DNA from: Sphingorhabdus sp. 109 | GTDB taxonomy: Bacteria; Pseudomonadota; Alphaproteobacteria; Sphingomonadales; Sphingomonadaceae | Reading direction: 5' to 3' | Length of the DNA: 64,000 bases | Assembly (NCBI RefSeq): GCF_902506555.1 | Contig: NZ_LR732707.1 | Span: forward strand, 2,751,290 to 2,815,289 | In this document: piece after piece, positions 26,726 to 35,426 of the stretch | How the letters are laid out: the number at the start of each line of letters is the position of its first letter | Position numbering within the stretch: position 1 is the stretch's first letter | Program-made: the position numbers and the translations under genes | The notes under the pieces: model-generated | Told to the model about the DNA's origin: nothing | Seen by the model: only the letters and a program-made list of their open reading frames with translations | Database searches by the model: none

Positions 26726-27261
26726 GCGAAGGTTACGGTAAACCCCCAACCGCAATGCGTTTCAGGAAGGGCCAGTCAGGCAATCCGAGGGGACGACCCA
26801 AGAACCGCCATAAGTCTGTTCCTTATAATTCCGTGCTTGGTCAGATGGTGACGATCCGCGAGAATGGACGAGAGCGCAGGGTAACGGCAGCTGAGGCGTT
26901 CCTTCTCCAATTGACCCAGAAAGGGCTCGCGGGTGACAGCGCGGCTGCACGGGACTCGCTCAATGCTATTGAACAAGCCCGTACGGAGCGCGGCGACGAC
27001 AGGCAGCACATTGATGCTATTGTTTTATCGGTGGTCAGTTCTGGCGCTGATGCGATTTTGGAACCGCTTGGTTTGGCAAGAAAGAAATACCCCGCCGACA
27101 AAAACCGCGTGCGATGGGAATTGAACCCATGGATCGTCGAGGCTGCCCTTGAGCGCCTCGGTGACAGGCGGCTTACTATTCAGGAACAACAGAAGGTATG
27201 GAGCGGGGTGCGCACGCCCGACAAGGTCAATTGGCCCGACTGGTGGGAGGTAAAAGGGTGA
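26722..27261 (+). CDS. DUF5681 domain protein (second)
   Basis: 179 residues from a GTG that overlaps the stop of the first DUF5681 gene. The N-terminus contains RFRKGQSGNPRGRPKNRHKS, the same signature. The next ~60 residues parallel the first protein (VTIRENGRERRVTAAEAFLL against LTITQNGKTREATVEEALQQ), so the two are diverged tandem duplicates. The C-terminal ~60 residues (WIVEAALERLGDRRLTIQEQ, ending NWPDWWEVKG) are specific to this copy. Function unknown. Confidence 0.85.
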   Translation: MSEGYGKPPTAMRFRKGQSGNPRGRPKNRHKSVPYNSVLGQMVTIRENGRERRVTAAEAFLLQLTQKGLAGDSAAARDSLNAIEQARTERGDDRQHIDAIVLSVVSSGADAILEPLGLARKKYPADKNRVRWELNPWIVEAALERLGDRRLTIQEQQKVWSGVRTPDKVNWPDWWEVKG

Positions 27262-27607
27262 ATTGTGCAGTTCGCCCCAGTTAAAGTCATTTGATCATCT
27301 CCTTCCTACGTCAGGAATTTACTGAAGATGTCTCGCGAGTCCCTACATATCTACACGCTGGCATCGGATTATTCCGGGGAGATTTAGGCTGTTCCTTTGT
27401 GTAGGTACGCGCTCAATCAGACGAATTTGGGGGGGTGTTGCACCTGTCACCGCAATCGCAATATGACCTACGGTCGCACCGTTTAGGGTGTGCGAGACAT
27501 AGGGACCGCGGCTGATGTTGCGCGCATTGGTTGCTGGCGGTGCTACAATATGGGCCGGATGCCTGTTGGGGACGGAGCCGACGATAGGCGGAACTTCATC
27601 CAATGGC
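27262..27607. other. Intergenic, no clear gene
   Basis: 346 bp between the second DUF5681 gene (plus) and the end of the lipoprotein gene (minus). A minus-strand frame of 86 codons (27343-27603) has no recognisable product or start signal. It may be debris left by loss of phage genes. Confidence 0.4.
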
Positions 27608-27976
27608 CTACTCTACATCGTCCATTTTTCGGGTTAAGTTAGATGTCCCTCGTTCGTAACAGTAGGTGGGCTCACCTCCCACTCCGGGTGGGATCATCAC
27701 AAAGCTAACGCAGGTTTCGCCATCGAGATGGCTGACTTCAATCTGTTGGCCCGCTAAAGCTTCATCGGCTGATGGAAGACCTTGTTTGTTTGCCCATGCA
27801 TCAGTTGCGAGCTGGATATATCTTTGATCCTCACTGCTCGGAGATGACAAGTCCCCGTCAACACGAACGGTTTGGCCACCTGTAGAGTCATCACAAGAGA
27901 CGGCAGCGGCAGCCAAGGCGAGAACCAAAATCGCTTTGCTCAGCACACGGGGGCCTGCGGTTAGGGGACGGCGCAT
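27608..27976 (-). CDS. Small lipoprotein, candidate immunity protein for the JAMM-type RHS toxin
   Basis: 122 residues. The N-terminus has a hydrophobic signal with a lipobox-like end AAVSC at about residue 28, so it is probably a membrane-anchored lipoprotein. The mature part is acidic (DDSTGG, SSPSSEDQRY, MDDVE) with conserved-looking Cys residues. I know no named family. Its start overlaps the 3' end of the RHS gene by 16 bp, the standard position for the cognate immunity gene of a polymorphic toxin. Function is inferred from position only. Confidence 0.65.
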   Translation of the reverse strand: MRRPLTAGPRVLSKAILVLALAAAAVSCDDSTGGQTVRVDGDLSSPSSEDQRYIQLATDAWANKQGLPSADEALAGQQIEVSHLDGETCVSFVMIPPGVGGEPTYCYERGTSNLTRKMDDVE

Positions 27977-29450
27977 GTCAAATTCCCCGCATTGTCGATC
28001 GCTACTACAGGCCGCCCCTGTGCGGTTGCACTACGCTGATCTCCAGCGCTTACAGACGAAGGTGGCGGATTGTTGGGATGGGTATGGAAGAGTGTCCTGC
28101 CTCTCCAGCCCCGAGTAGCTCTTGGCAAGTTCCCCAAAATATCCGTGCCCGTGATCCGGCGTGGCTGACCGGAGGTAAAGCGAGAAAGAGGTTTGAAATT
28201 TTCGGGTCCGGTTGTCCTTTGCTGAGCAAAAAACCCGTATTCAACACCATCTCTTACAGATAGTGCCAACGCGTTCAGAGCAGCAGCCTGTACACCAGGG
28301 TCGTTAGCCGCAGGGACATCCGCACAACTGATATCGACCGTTACACTTTGCGGTGGCGGTGGACTATCGCCTCCACCCCCGTCTCTTCCTCCGTTGCCGC
28401 GAAACCCTGGATTGCTGTGACCAGCTCTTCCGCTGACCCCGGATGGTCCACCATCTTGTGTCATTTTCGGCCCGCAAACATTGATGAACCCTTCTTTTAC
28501 ATCACAACCTTTGAAACCAGTAGGGTCCGTAAAATTGACCGGATCCCCGCTGACATAGGCATATAGATTCATGCCATCACCATAACCAATGGGATCAGTC
28601 TGAAGGAACCGGCCCAGCGTCGGAGAGTAGATGCGGGCCTTGTAATGATAAAGCCCAAGATCAGACAGATATTGCTGCCCGGTATATTGGAACCGGCCGA
28701 TATTGGTCGAGGCGGGAATGCCGTGGTCATCATAAGCATTTATGCCAATAACACCGCCTGACCCATTGGTCAAAGCGATCACACTGCCGCGCTCATCCTT
28801 GTGCATATAGCGCTTGTTGATTGTACCGGTTCCTTCATACCAGAGAATCGGGTCGTCGCTGCCGTCGCCATGGACATAACGGCGGAGCAAAGTGCCGGAG
28901 GCGTTATATTCCGCAATCAGGTCCTGGCCGTCATAGCCCATGCGGGTGGTTGCGCTGCCCGTGGTCTTATGCAGGCGGCCATATGGATCATAGGTCAGCG
29001 CGACGCCCCCAGACCCCGTGATCAGACGGTTTTCCACATCATAGGTATAGCTGTTGGTGCCATCCGAGGTGAGATTGCCACGATTATCATAGGTCAGCGA
29101 CAATGCGCCCGCAGTAGTCAGCTGGTTGAGGCCATTCACATTATACGCCCGATCCACATTATAATGATCCTGCCAGGCATAGGCGTCATTGGAGCGGGTC
29201 AGCTCGCTAATCTGACTGGCCGGGTTATACTGGAACGTCGTGGTTAGATCGTTGGCGGTTCCGCTGAGATTGCTGGTCAGCGAAGACAGGCGAGACAGCG
29301 GATCATAAGCGTAATTGGTGACCGCACCATTGCCATAGGTCATCGATGTGCGGCGACCATTGGCGTCATAAGCATAGGTGGCGAGCGCCGCGCTGCCATT
29401 TTCCTGTATCTCGTAGAGTGAACCGTCATCCTTATAGCTGTAGGTCACAT
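27961..29450 (-). pseudogene. RHS-repeat protein, 3' part with JAMM-type toxin tip; 5' end lost at IS-A
   Basis: About 495 codons remain, entering from IS-A without a start of their own. YD-repeats (YDANGRRTSMTYGNGAVTNY and similar) lead to the RHS hallmark YSPTLGRFLQTDPIGYGDGM at around residues 285-305, after which polymorphic toxin domains begin. The tip is ~190 residues and carries HTHP, then SAGD: H461, H463, S473 and D476 of a JAB/JAMM metallopeptidase (Hx-H-x9-SxxD), with an upstream glutamate in VEYGFF. It resembles the DUF4329/Tox-JAB group. Without its N-terminal core and start it is probably silent, unless recombined onto another RHS gene. Confidence 0.85.
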
Positions 29451-29536
29451 TGTTCCCCGTCAGCACCTATGTCACCAAATTGATGTTGTGAATTAAGGAG
29501 TGTTTTGGTTTCATCGTAGTGACGAAGGAACGAAGC

Positions 29537-29911
29537 ATGAAACCAAAACACTCCACCGCAAAAAAGCCCGCAGAGCGGGTGGTTAAAGATATCCGCCGTG
29601 CGACCCGCCGGCATTTCTCAGCAGAAGACAAGATACGGATCGTGATCGACGGCCTGCGCGGTGATGACAGCATTGCCGAGCTGTGCCGAAAGGAGGGCAT
29701 AGCGCAGAGCCTGTATTACACTTGGTCGAAGGAGTTCATGGAAGCCGGCAAACGTCGGCTGGCCGGTGACACGGCCCGTGCTGCAACCAGCGATGAAGTG
29801 AAAGACCTGCGGCGGGAGTCGCGTGATCTGAAGGAATGCGTGGCCGACCTGACCCTCGAGAACCGTCTGCTCAAAAAAAGCATGATCGCGGATGGGGACG
29901 ACGACGCATGA
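29537..29911 (+). CDS. IS3-family transposase OrfA (IS-A)
   Basis: 124 residues from the ATG at 29537 (AAGGAACGA upstream). A helix-turn-helix (DKIRIVIDGLRGDDSIAELC, then IAQSLYYTWSKEF) is followed by a leucine-zipper region (LRRESRDLKECVADLTLENR). Seven consecutive A residues near the end, followed by G, allow -1 slippage to make the OrfAB transposase. Its stop overlaps the orfB ATG. Confidence 0.9.
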   Translation: MKPKHSTAKKPAERVVKDIRRATRRHFSAEDKIRIVIDGLRGDDSIAELCRKEGIAQSLYYTWSKEFMEAGKRRLAGDTARAATSDEVKDLRRESRDLKECVADLTLENRLLKKSMIADGDDDA

Positions 29912-30888
29912 GATATCCGGCATCGGAGAAGCTTGAGATCATCAGGATCGTCGAGCAATCACATCTGTCAGCGCGCAAGACGCTGGATAAGTTGGGGATC
30001 CCGCACCGAACCTTTTACCGCTGGTATGATCGGTATCTGGAAGGGGGGCCTGAAGCGCTGGCTGACCGGCCATCGGCTCCAAGCCGGGTGTGGAACCGGA
30101 TCCCTGCCGAAGTGCATGACCAGATCATCGATCTGGCGCTGGAACGTTCGGAGCTCAGTCCACGCGAACTGGCGGTGACGTTCACCGATGAACAGCGCTA
30201 CTTCGTGTCAGAAGCCACGGTTTACAGGCTTCTGAAGGCCCACGACCTGATCACCAGCCCCGCCTATGTCGTGATCAAAGCTGCTGATCGATTCCACACA
30301 CCGACCGTGCGGCCCAACGAGATGTGGCAGACAGATTTTACCTACTTCAAGATCATTGGCTGGGGGTGGATGTATCTATCGACGGTGCTGGACGATTACT
30401 CGCGCTACATCATCGCCTGGAAGCTTTGCAGCACCATGCGGGCCGAGGACGTCACCGACACGCTGGACATGGCGCTGGAAGCTTCAGGCTGCGACCAGGC
30501 AGCAGTTATGCACAAGCCACGGCTGCTCTCTGACAATGGCCCGAGTTACATTGCGGGTGAACTGGTAGAATATATCGAAGCACAGAAGATGAGCCATGTA
30601 CGCGGCGCCCCCTTCCATCCGCAAACACAGGGCAAGATCGAACGCTGGCACCAGACTTTGAAGAACCGCATCCTGCTGGAAAACTACTTCCTACCAGGGG
30701 ACTTGGAAACGCAGGTCGAGGCGTTCGTCGAACATTATAATCACCAGCGCTATCACGAAAGCCTGGGCAACGTTACGCCTGCCGATGCCTACTTCGGCAG
30801 AGCACTCGCCATCATCAAAAAACGAGAAAGGATCAAAAAACAAACCATCGAACATCGGCGCTTGCTACACCGCAAGCTTGCCGCTTAA
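29908..30888 (+). CDS. IS3-family transposase OrfB (IS-A)
   Basis: 326 residues from the ATG at 29908. It is also read as a fusion with OrfA through the A7 slip site, in the -1 frame. The DDE catalytic triad is visible: D in WQTDFTY, D in LLSDNGPSY and E in TQGKIERWHQTLKNR, with the K/R 7 residues after the E. Intact, so IS-A may still transpose. Confidence 0.92.
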   Translation: MRYPASEKLEIIRIVEQSHLSARKTLDKLGIPHRTFYRWYDRYLEGGPEALADRPSAPSRVWNRIPAEVHDQIIDLALERSELSPRELAVTFTDEQRYFVSEATVYRLLKAHDLITSPAYVVIKAADRFHTPTVRPNEMWQTDFTYFKIIGWGWMYLSTVLDDYSRYIIAWKLCSTMRAEDVTDTLDMALEASGCDQAAVMHKPRLLSDNGPSYIAGELVEYIEAQKMSHVRGAPFHPQTQGKIERWHQTLKNRILLENYFLPGDLETQVEAFVEHYNHQRYHESLGNVTPADAYFGRALAIIKKRERIKKQTIEHRRLLHRKLAA

Positions 30889-31020
30889 TATCAACCAACC
30901 AGATGGAACCAATGCTCCGTTAATTTACGCAGCCTTCAGTGCCAAATGTTCTGACGACGGACACAATTCTTGAGCTTTAGGATAGCGGCACCTTACAGCA
31001 CAGCTAGCGTATCTCCAAAC

Positions 31021-31566
31021 TCAGTCAAATGATTTCGTTCCACATTTTGGACAGGGGTCTATCACCCAAGGGAAGAAAAATATACGCCATTGGCAAATGA
31101 GTCCATGCCTGCATCTACGAAGTCGAAAAACCAAAGTGTAAAAATAAATAGATGAAACAATTGACGTCGAAAGCCAAGCATACTCTAAATAGGTGGAAGG
31201 ATGACGTGCTCCAATACCCGACGCTGTGACTAGTCCAGCCACGAACATGTGTCGGGAATACGCATTTTTATTTTGTGGCCAAAGTTTAAAGCCTAATTTC
31301 TTATGCACTCTTGGCCTCCCCCTGCTCCAGCCAAACCACCATTCCCGTGATGGAAGTTGACCGTCGCGCGTCACGAAAAGCGCGGCCGCCAGCCTGCCTT
31401 CGCCATCGCGCACGGCAACCCGGCGCATCCCGCGTTTCATGTCGATGGCTTCGAGATGTTCGCCGACAGGGAGCAGTCTGTCCACGTCCATATTGTCTGC
31501 GCCCGCCATTTCGGTAAGCCAACCGCCCGCTATCCTTGCACTCGTCCAATACAGAAGGGCTGGCAA
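31021..31566 (-). CDS. Uncertain open frame, possibly a fusion of gene fragments
   Basis: 181 codons. The first ~75 residues (TEMAGADNMDVDRLLPVGEH, then RRVAVRDGEGRLAAALFVTR and GQLPSREWW) faintly recall the C-terminus of nitrate-reductase-type molybdoenzymes. The rest looks like two membrane segments and a C-terminal zinc-ribbon half (DPCPKCGTKSFD). It lies between two IS elements, in DNA of changing base composition, and could be a remnant joined by rearrangement rather than a working gene. Confidence 0.3.
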   Translation of the reverse strand: MPALLYWTSARIAGGWLTEMAGADNMDVDRLLPVGEHLEAIDMKRGMRRVAVRDGEGRLAAALFVTRDGQLPSREWWFGWSRGRPRVHKKLGFKLWPQNKNAYSRHMFVAGLVTASGIGARHPSTYLEYAWLSTSIVSSIYFYTLVFRLRRCRHGLICQWRIFFFPWVIDPCPKCGTKSFD

Positions 31567-31663
31567 TGCCGGTCGCTTGCTGCTGACTGTCCGTCGTCAG
31601 ATAATTTGAGACTGATACCGGTTTAAAATAGGCGAGTATTTGGTTCCATCTGGTTGGTTGATA

Positions 31664-32644
31664 TTAGGCTGCAAGCTTTCGGTGTTGCAAGCGCCTTTGC
31701 TCGATTGTTTTTCGTTTGATCCTTTCTCGCTGTTTGATGATGGATTCCGCTCTGCCAAAGTAGGCATCGGCGGGTGTGACGTTTTTCAGGCTCTCGTGAT
31801 AACGCTGGTGATTATAGTGCTCGACGAACGCCTCGACCTGCGCTTCTAGATCACCGGGCAGATAATAATTTTCGAGCAGGATGCGGTTTTTGAGGGTCTG
31901 GTGCCAGCGTTCGATCTTGCCCTGGCTTTGCGGATGGAACGGTGCACCGCGAACGTGGCGCATCTTTTTGTCGGCCAGATAATCCGCAAGTTCGCCCGCA
32001 ACATAACTTGGCCCGTTGTCGCTGAGCAGGCGCGGTTTGTGCAGCACATGTGCCGATGCACAGCCTGATGCCTCAAGAGCCAGTTCCAGCGTATCGGTGA
32101 CATCTTCTGCACGCATGGTCGTGCACAGCTTCCAAGCAATGATGTAGCGCGAGTAATCATCAAGGATGGTCGACAGGTAATAATAGCCCCAGCCAATGAT
32201 CTTCAGGTAGGTAAAGTCCGTCTGCCACAGCTGGTTGGGTGCAGTGGTCTTGTCTTTGAACTCGCTGGCGGCCTTCATCACGATGAAGTTCGGGCTGGTG
32301 ATCAGATCATGGCGCTTGAGCAGGCGGTAAACACTGGCCTCCGACACGAAGTAGCGCTGTTCATCGGTAAATGTCACCGCCAGCTCTCGCGGGCTCAGCT
32401 CGCAGCGTTCCAGCGCCATCTCCAGTATCTGTGCCTGCACCTTGTCGGGGATCCGGTTCCATGCACGCTTGGGGCCGGGACGCAGATCTTCCAGCGCCTC
32501 TTCGCCGAACCGCTGATACAGATCATACCAGCGGTAGAAGGTAGGCCGAGCGATGCCCAGCCTGTCCAGCGTCTGCTTGGCAGGTAGATGTGACCGCTCG
32601 ACGATGCGGATGATCTCCAGCTTTTCGGATGCGGGATACCTCAT
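31664..32644 (-). CDS. IS3-family transposase OrfB (IS-B)
   Basis: 326 residues with a full DDE set (WQTDFTYLKI, LLSDNGPSYV, QGKIERWHQTLKN). The same product is encoded by IS-C. Its ATG overlaps the end of orfA, and the upstream strand has an A7 stretch for -1 frameshifting. Production of the OrfAB fusion would require reading from the shortened second half of orfA. Confidence 0.92.
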   Translation of the reverse strand: MRYPASEKLEIIRIVERSHLPAKQTLDRLGIARPTFYRWYDLYQRFGEEALEDLRPGPKRAWNRIPDKVQAQILEMALERCELSPRELAVTFTDEQRYFVSEASVYRLLKRHDLITSPNFIVMKAASEFKDKTTAPNQLWQTDFTYLKIIGWGYYYLSTILDDYSRYIIAWKLCTTMRAEDVTDTLELALEASGCASAHVLHKPRLLSDNGPSYVAGELADYLADKKMRHVRGAPFHPQSQGKIERWHQTLKNRILLENYYLPGDLEAQVEAFVEHYNHQRYHESLKNVTPADAYFGRAESIIKQRERIKRKTIEQRRLQHRKLAA

Positions 32645-33048
32645 TCGTCGTCGCCCCCATCCCCGATCATGCTTTTTTTGAGTAGGCGGTTCTCGAGTAT
32701 CTGTTCGGCGACCACCTCTTTCAGATCGCGGGCTTCCTTACGAAGATCACGGACCTCGTCGCTATTGGCAGCGCGCGATGTATCGCCGGCAAGCCGGCGC
32801 TTGTCCTTCGGTTCTCGCCATGCCCCAGGCATGGCTGCGTTGCCTCAGTCCATAAAATCCTTCGACCATTTGTAATATACGCCCTGCGCGATACCCTCAC
32901 GGCGGCACAGCTCGGCGATGCTATCCTCGCCGCGCAGGCCTTCCAGCACGATCCGTATCTTTTCCTCTGCGCTATACTGCTTGCGCGTGGCTCTGCGGAT
33001 ATCCTTTACCACCCGCTCCGCGGGGGTTTTTGAGTGTTTTGCTTTCAT
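32641..33048 (-). pseudogene. Transposase OrfA of IS-B, split by a stop and a small palindrome
   Basis: The frame starts normally at 33048 (RAERVVKDI-type basic start, then the helix-turn-helix) but stops after WSKDFMD. In the equivalent place IS-A continues WSKEFMEAGKRRL. Here an extra segment containing the palindrome GCCATGCC-CCA-GGCATGGC (32817-32835) follows the stop, after which the coding sequence resumes as KDKRRLAGDTSRAANSDEV. IS-C has the same lesion. Confidence 0.85.
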
Positions 33049-33135
33049 TTTCGTTCCTTACAGTCACTGCAATGAAACCAAAACACTCACTTATTTTATG
33101 CAGCCAGTCTGTCTATTGAATGCTGATGGGGGACA

Positions 33136-33223
33136 CTTGCAGCCTAATATCAACCAACCAGATGGAACCAAATACTCGCCTATTTTAAATCGGCATCAGT
33201 CTCAAATTATCTGACGACGGACA
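33136..33223 (+). mobile_element. 88-bp terminal fragment of an IS3-family copy
   Basis: It ends in CTGACGACGGACA and is the reverse complement of the first ~90 bp of IS-B, with small differences. It shows that another copy in the opposite orientation once lay here and was mostly removed when IS-B arrived or recombined. Confidence 0.85.
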
Positions 33224-33224
33224 G

Positions 33225-33605
33225 TTAGCCGCAGGCACCATATTCTAACTCATGAACGAATGCATCTTGATCGGCAACAATGATATAGCGATCATTATCA
33301 TCGTCAATTAGTCTGTAAAAATGTTCACTCGCGTTTCTTGGCTTTATGCCATCACCGTCGTTGACAAAGATTAGAGGCAAGACAATCACCAAACCAATTT
33401 TCTCTTCGTGAATTTCAACAGGGTAACGCTGTCCGTCGATTAGAACACCATTCTGTCCGATCGTTATTCGAAATTCGCTCTCTGCATAGCAACCAAAAAA
33501 CTTCTGTGGGTTCAACGGCTGCGGTTCGTCGAAATCTCCACACGAGGAGAGGAGGGCGGCGAAAGAAATGGGCAGCGTGGCCAGAAGTCTACTGCCCGCG
33601 AACAT
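33225..33605 (-). CDS. Small lipoprotein, possible immunity protein of an orphan tip
   Basis: 126 residues from the ATG at 33605. The N-terminus is hydrophobic and ends ALLSSC, a lipobox-like site at about Cys21. The rest is acidic and beta-rich (FFGCYAESEFRITIGQNGVL, then DDDNDRYIIVADQDAFVHEL). No family recognised. Its start overlaps the 3' end of the 148-residue gene, repeating the toxin-then-lipoprotein layout of the JAMM tip at 27.6-29.4 kb. Confidence 0.6.
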   Translation of the reverse strand: MFAGSRLLATLPISFAALLSSCGDFDEPQPLNPQKFFGCYAESEFRITIGQNGVLIDGQRYPVEIHEEKIGLVIVLPLIFVNDGDGIKPRNASEHFYRLIDDDNDRYIIVADQDAFVHELEYGACG

Positions 33606-34035
33606 GGCAATTCCGGATGAAGGTTTCTCCAGCAGTTGCTGTGGCCGTAGCACCCAGTCGCCTAGAGCTGAGGATCGAGGGAGAATAGCCGAGCGCCCCA
33701 CCGCTTGAGACCCAATCGCCTGCAGCGTTCTGAGTGGCAGAGTAGCTTCCTCCAACTGGCCCTATAGAGCCTCCGACATCTAAGGTTTCACCATAGCCTA
33801 CAAAGGCCGCCAGTGATCTAGCTTTGCCATAATCTTGAGTGAATCCCACCCCAAGCCCAACTCCTCCGCCAATAGTGTGATAATCGCCACTAGCACCGGT
33901 TTTAGTGTTGCGCCAGATGCCAATGCTACCCGAGAAACCGCCTAAAAATACTAGACTTCCAGTGTTCCCAGTGAATTCAATTTCACCCGGTTGCTGCAAA
34001 GCCAGCGCGCATTGATCCTGCTCTTTTTGCGGCAT
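33589..34035 (-). CDS. Unknown glycine-rich protein, possible orphan toxin tip
   Basis: 148 residues from the ATG at 34035, which has a good ribosome binding site (AAGGGAAG). A glycine/serine-rich beta pattern dominates (GGGVGLGVGFTQDYGKARSL, then GYGETLDVGGSIGPVGGSYS). No signal peptide and no family known to me. It sits 35 bp after the candidate immunity gene of RHS tip 2 and overlaps the downstream lipoprotein gene, so it could be a displaced toxin tip with its own immunity gene. That is inference from order only. Confidence 0.55.
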   Translation of the reverse strand: MPQKEQDQCALALQQPGEIEFTGNTGSLVFLGGFSGSIGIWRNTKTGASGDYHTIGGGVGLGVGFTQDYGKARSLAAFVGYGETLDVGGSIGPVGGSYSATQNAAGDWVSSGGALGYSPSILSSRRLGATATATAGETFIRNCHVRGQ

Positions 34036-34070
34036 CTCATCTTCCCTTACTTCAGGCCCCGTGTAATTTC

Positions 34071-34424
34071 TCAACTTCGATTTTCCAGATGGATATCAAT
34101 ATCACGAGCTGTCAAAAAATTCATAAAGCCAGAATCAAAATATATTGAAATAAAGCTCGGGTCATAAATTTCGATTTTGATCCACAGTTTCTCAAAAATT
34201 TTTCTATCCGGCAGATCGGCATCATTAATGCTATCCATGATTTTTTTCTTTACGGCAGAAAAGTTATGCTTTCCACGTTTGATCAATTCCATCGAAATTT
34301 TTGTCTCCTCATTTTTTAGCTGCTTAACTTTTGCATTTCCTAGTTTAGTCGATCGCACCCAATTTGATTCGCCTTTTGGAATGAGGATTTCCAAACTCGC
34401 AGCTAAATTGATGTCAAATTCCAT
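34071..34424 (-). CDS. Candidate immunity protein for RHS tip 2
   Basis: 117 residues, soluble, Lys/Asp-rich (KVKQLKNEETKISMELIKRG, then DLPDRKIFEKLWIKIEIYDP). It is AT-rich compared with its surroundings, as is the tip it follows. The start has AGGAAA upstream and lies 9 bp after the RHS stop, the classic immunity position. No family recognised. The low-GC character supports recent arrival of the tip-immunity cassette. Confidence 0.6.
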   Translation of the reverse strand: MEFDINLAASLEILIPKGESNWVRSTKLGNAKVKQLKNEETKISMELIKRGKHNFSAVKKKIMDSINDADLPDRKIFEKLWIKIEIYDPSFISIYFDSGFMNFLTARDIDIHLENRS

Positions 34425-34433
34425 CTTTTTTTC

Positions 34434-35350
34434 CTAGAAATCGTCAAGATGCCCTTGATTGACCGCCTGCCCTGTCTCAGGATCAGTGGTATATATATTT
34501 CCATCGCCATCTACGCCAACCCAGTCGTCAGGTGCAGCTCCAATACCGTCTTTTATATCATGTAGCTTCCCTCGATCTATTTTGCCTTTATCAATTGGTT
34601 TGGTTCCAGCAGGTTTGTCTTTCGGAGCTCCTTTGCGCCTTTTATTTCTTTTTTGCTCTGCCGAACTATCACTTTCTTCTGACCCATCATTATTGTTCAG
34701 CGATGTGCCTAACAAAAGGTCCGCCGACGCGGCCAACTTGTCAACAAAACTTGCACTAGAATCGTTGCCAATTGCATTCCAGTCCGTCGCAAAATCTTGA
34801 CCAAACTCTTCCGCCGCAATCTTCAAGGCCTTTTCAAATGACACACCTTTTGAAGTTAATTTCTGTACTCTTAATGAAAATTTATATCCACCAACGACAG
34901 CTTTTCCAGCGTTCCCACTCGGATCAATCCGTCCAACCGAATCATTCCCAACATAGGCATAGAGATTAAACTGGTCCTCATAGCCAATAGGATCGGTCTG
35001 CAGGAACCTTCCCAGATATGGCGAATAAGCCCGCGCCTTGTAGTGATAGATGCCGATCTCGGGGATCAGGATCTGGCCGGTATACTGGAACCGGCCAAGG
35101 TTGGTGGCATTGGGAATGCCATAGGCGTCATAGGCGTTAACCTGCACCACATTGCCGCTCGCGTCGGTGATCGCGGTGATGCTGCCCTGCCAGTTGGCGA
35201 ACATATGGCGGCGATTGGTCGCGTTCACCGTGCCGCCGTCATACCAGACGAGCGGATCATCGACGCCGCTGCCGTGCATATAGCGGTGCTTTATCGTGCC
35301 CAGCTGGTCATATTCCAGCACCAGCGCATCGCCGTCATAGATAAAGCGGG
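34434..35350 (-). pseudogene. RHS-repeat protein, 3' part with second toxin tip; 5' end lost at IS-C
   Basis: About 304 codons remain, entering from the IS-C boundary in frame (RFIYDGDALVLEYDQLG). The RHS hallmark YSPYLGRFLQTDPIGYEDQF is followed by a ~165-residue AT-rich tip. The tip has a helical first half, a Lys/Glu-rich linker (SAEQKRNKRRKGAPKDKP) and a small last domain (GKLHDIKDGIGAAPDDWVGV, then DGNIYTTDPETG). The end has a loose likeness to the polymorphic toxin type 33 pattern, which I cannot confirm. No start codon of its own survives upstream. Confidence 0.8.
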
Positions 35351-35426
35351 TGTCCGTCGTCAGATAATTTGAGACTGATACCGGTTTAAAATAGGCGAGT
35401 ATTTGGTTCCATCTGGTTGGTTGATA

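Larger units (their letters stand above)
29451..30963 (+). mobile_element. IS-A, IS3-family insertion sequence
   Basis: 1513 bp. The left end TGTTCCCCGTCAG and the right end CTGACGACGGACA are related to the ends of IS-B and IS-C but not identical, so it is an isoform. It carries both transposase frames intact, with a run of seven A (29873-29879) suited to -1 frameshifting. It truncates the RHS gene on its left. No target-site duplication is visible, which suggests a deletion next to it. Confidence 0.85.
31588..33135 (-). mobile_element. IS-B, IS3-family insertion sequence
   Basis: 1548 bp, from TGTCCGTCGTCAG at 31588 to GGGGGACA at 33135. It is almost identical to IS-C 3763 bp away: the two differ by only a few bases where I compared them, for example near the right end. 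OrfB is intact; OrfA contains an in-frame stop. The flanks show no target duplication, and its right edge abuts an 88-bp fragment of another copy in the opposite orientation. Confidence 0.92.
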
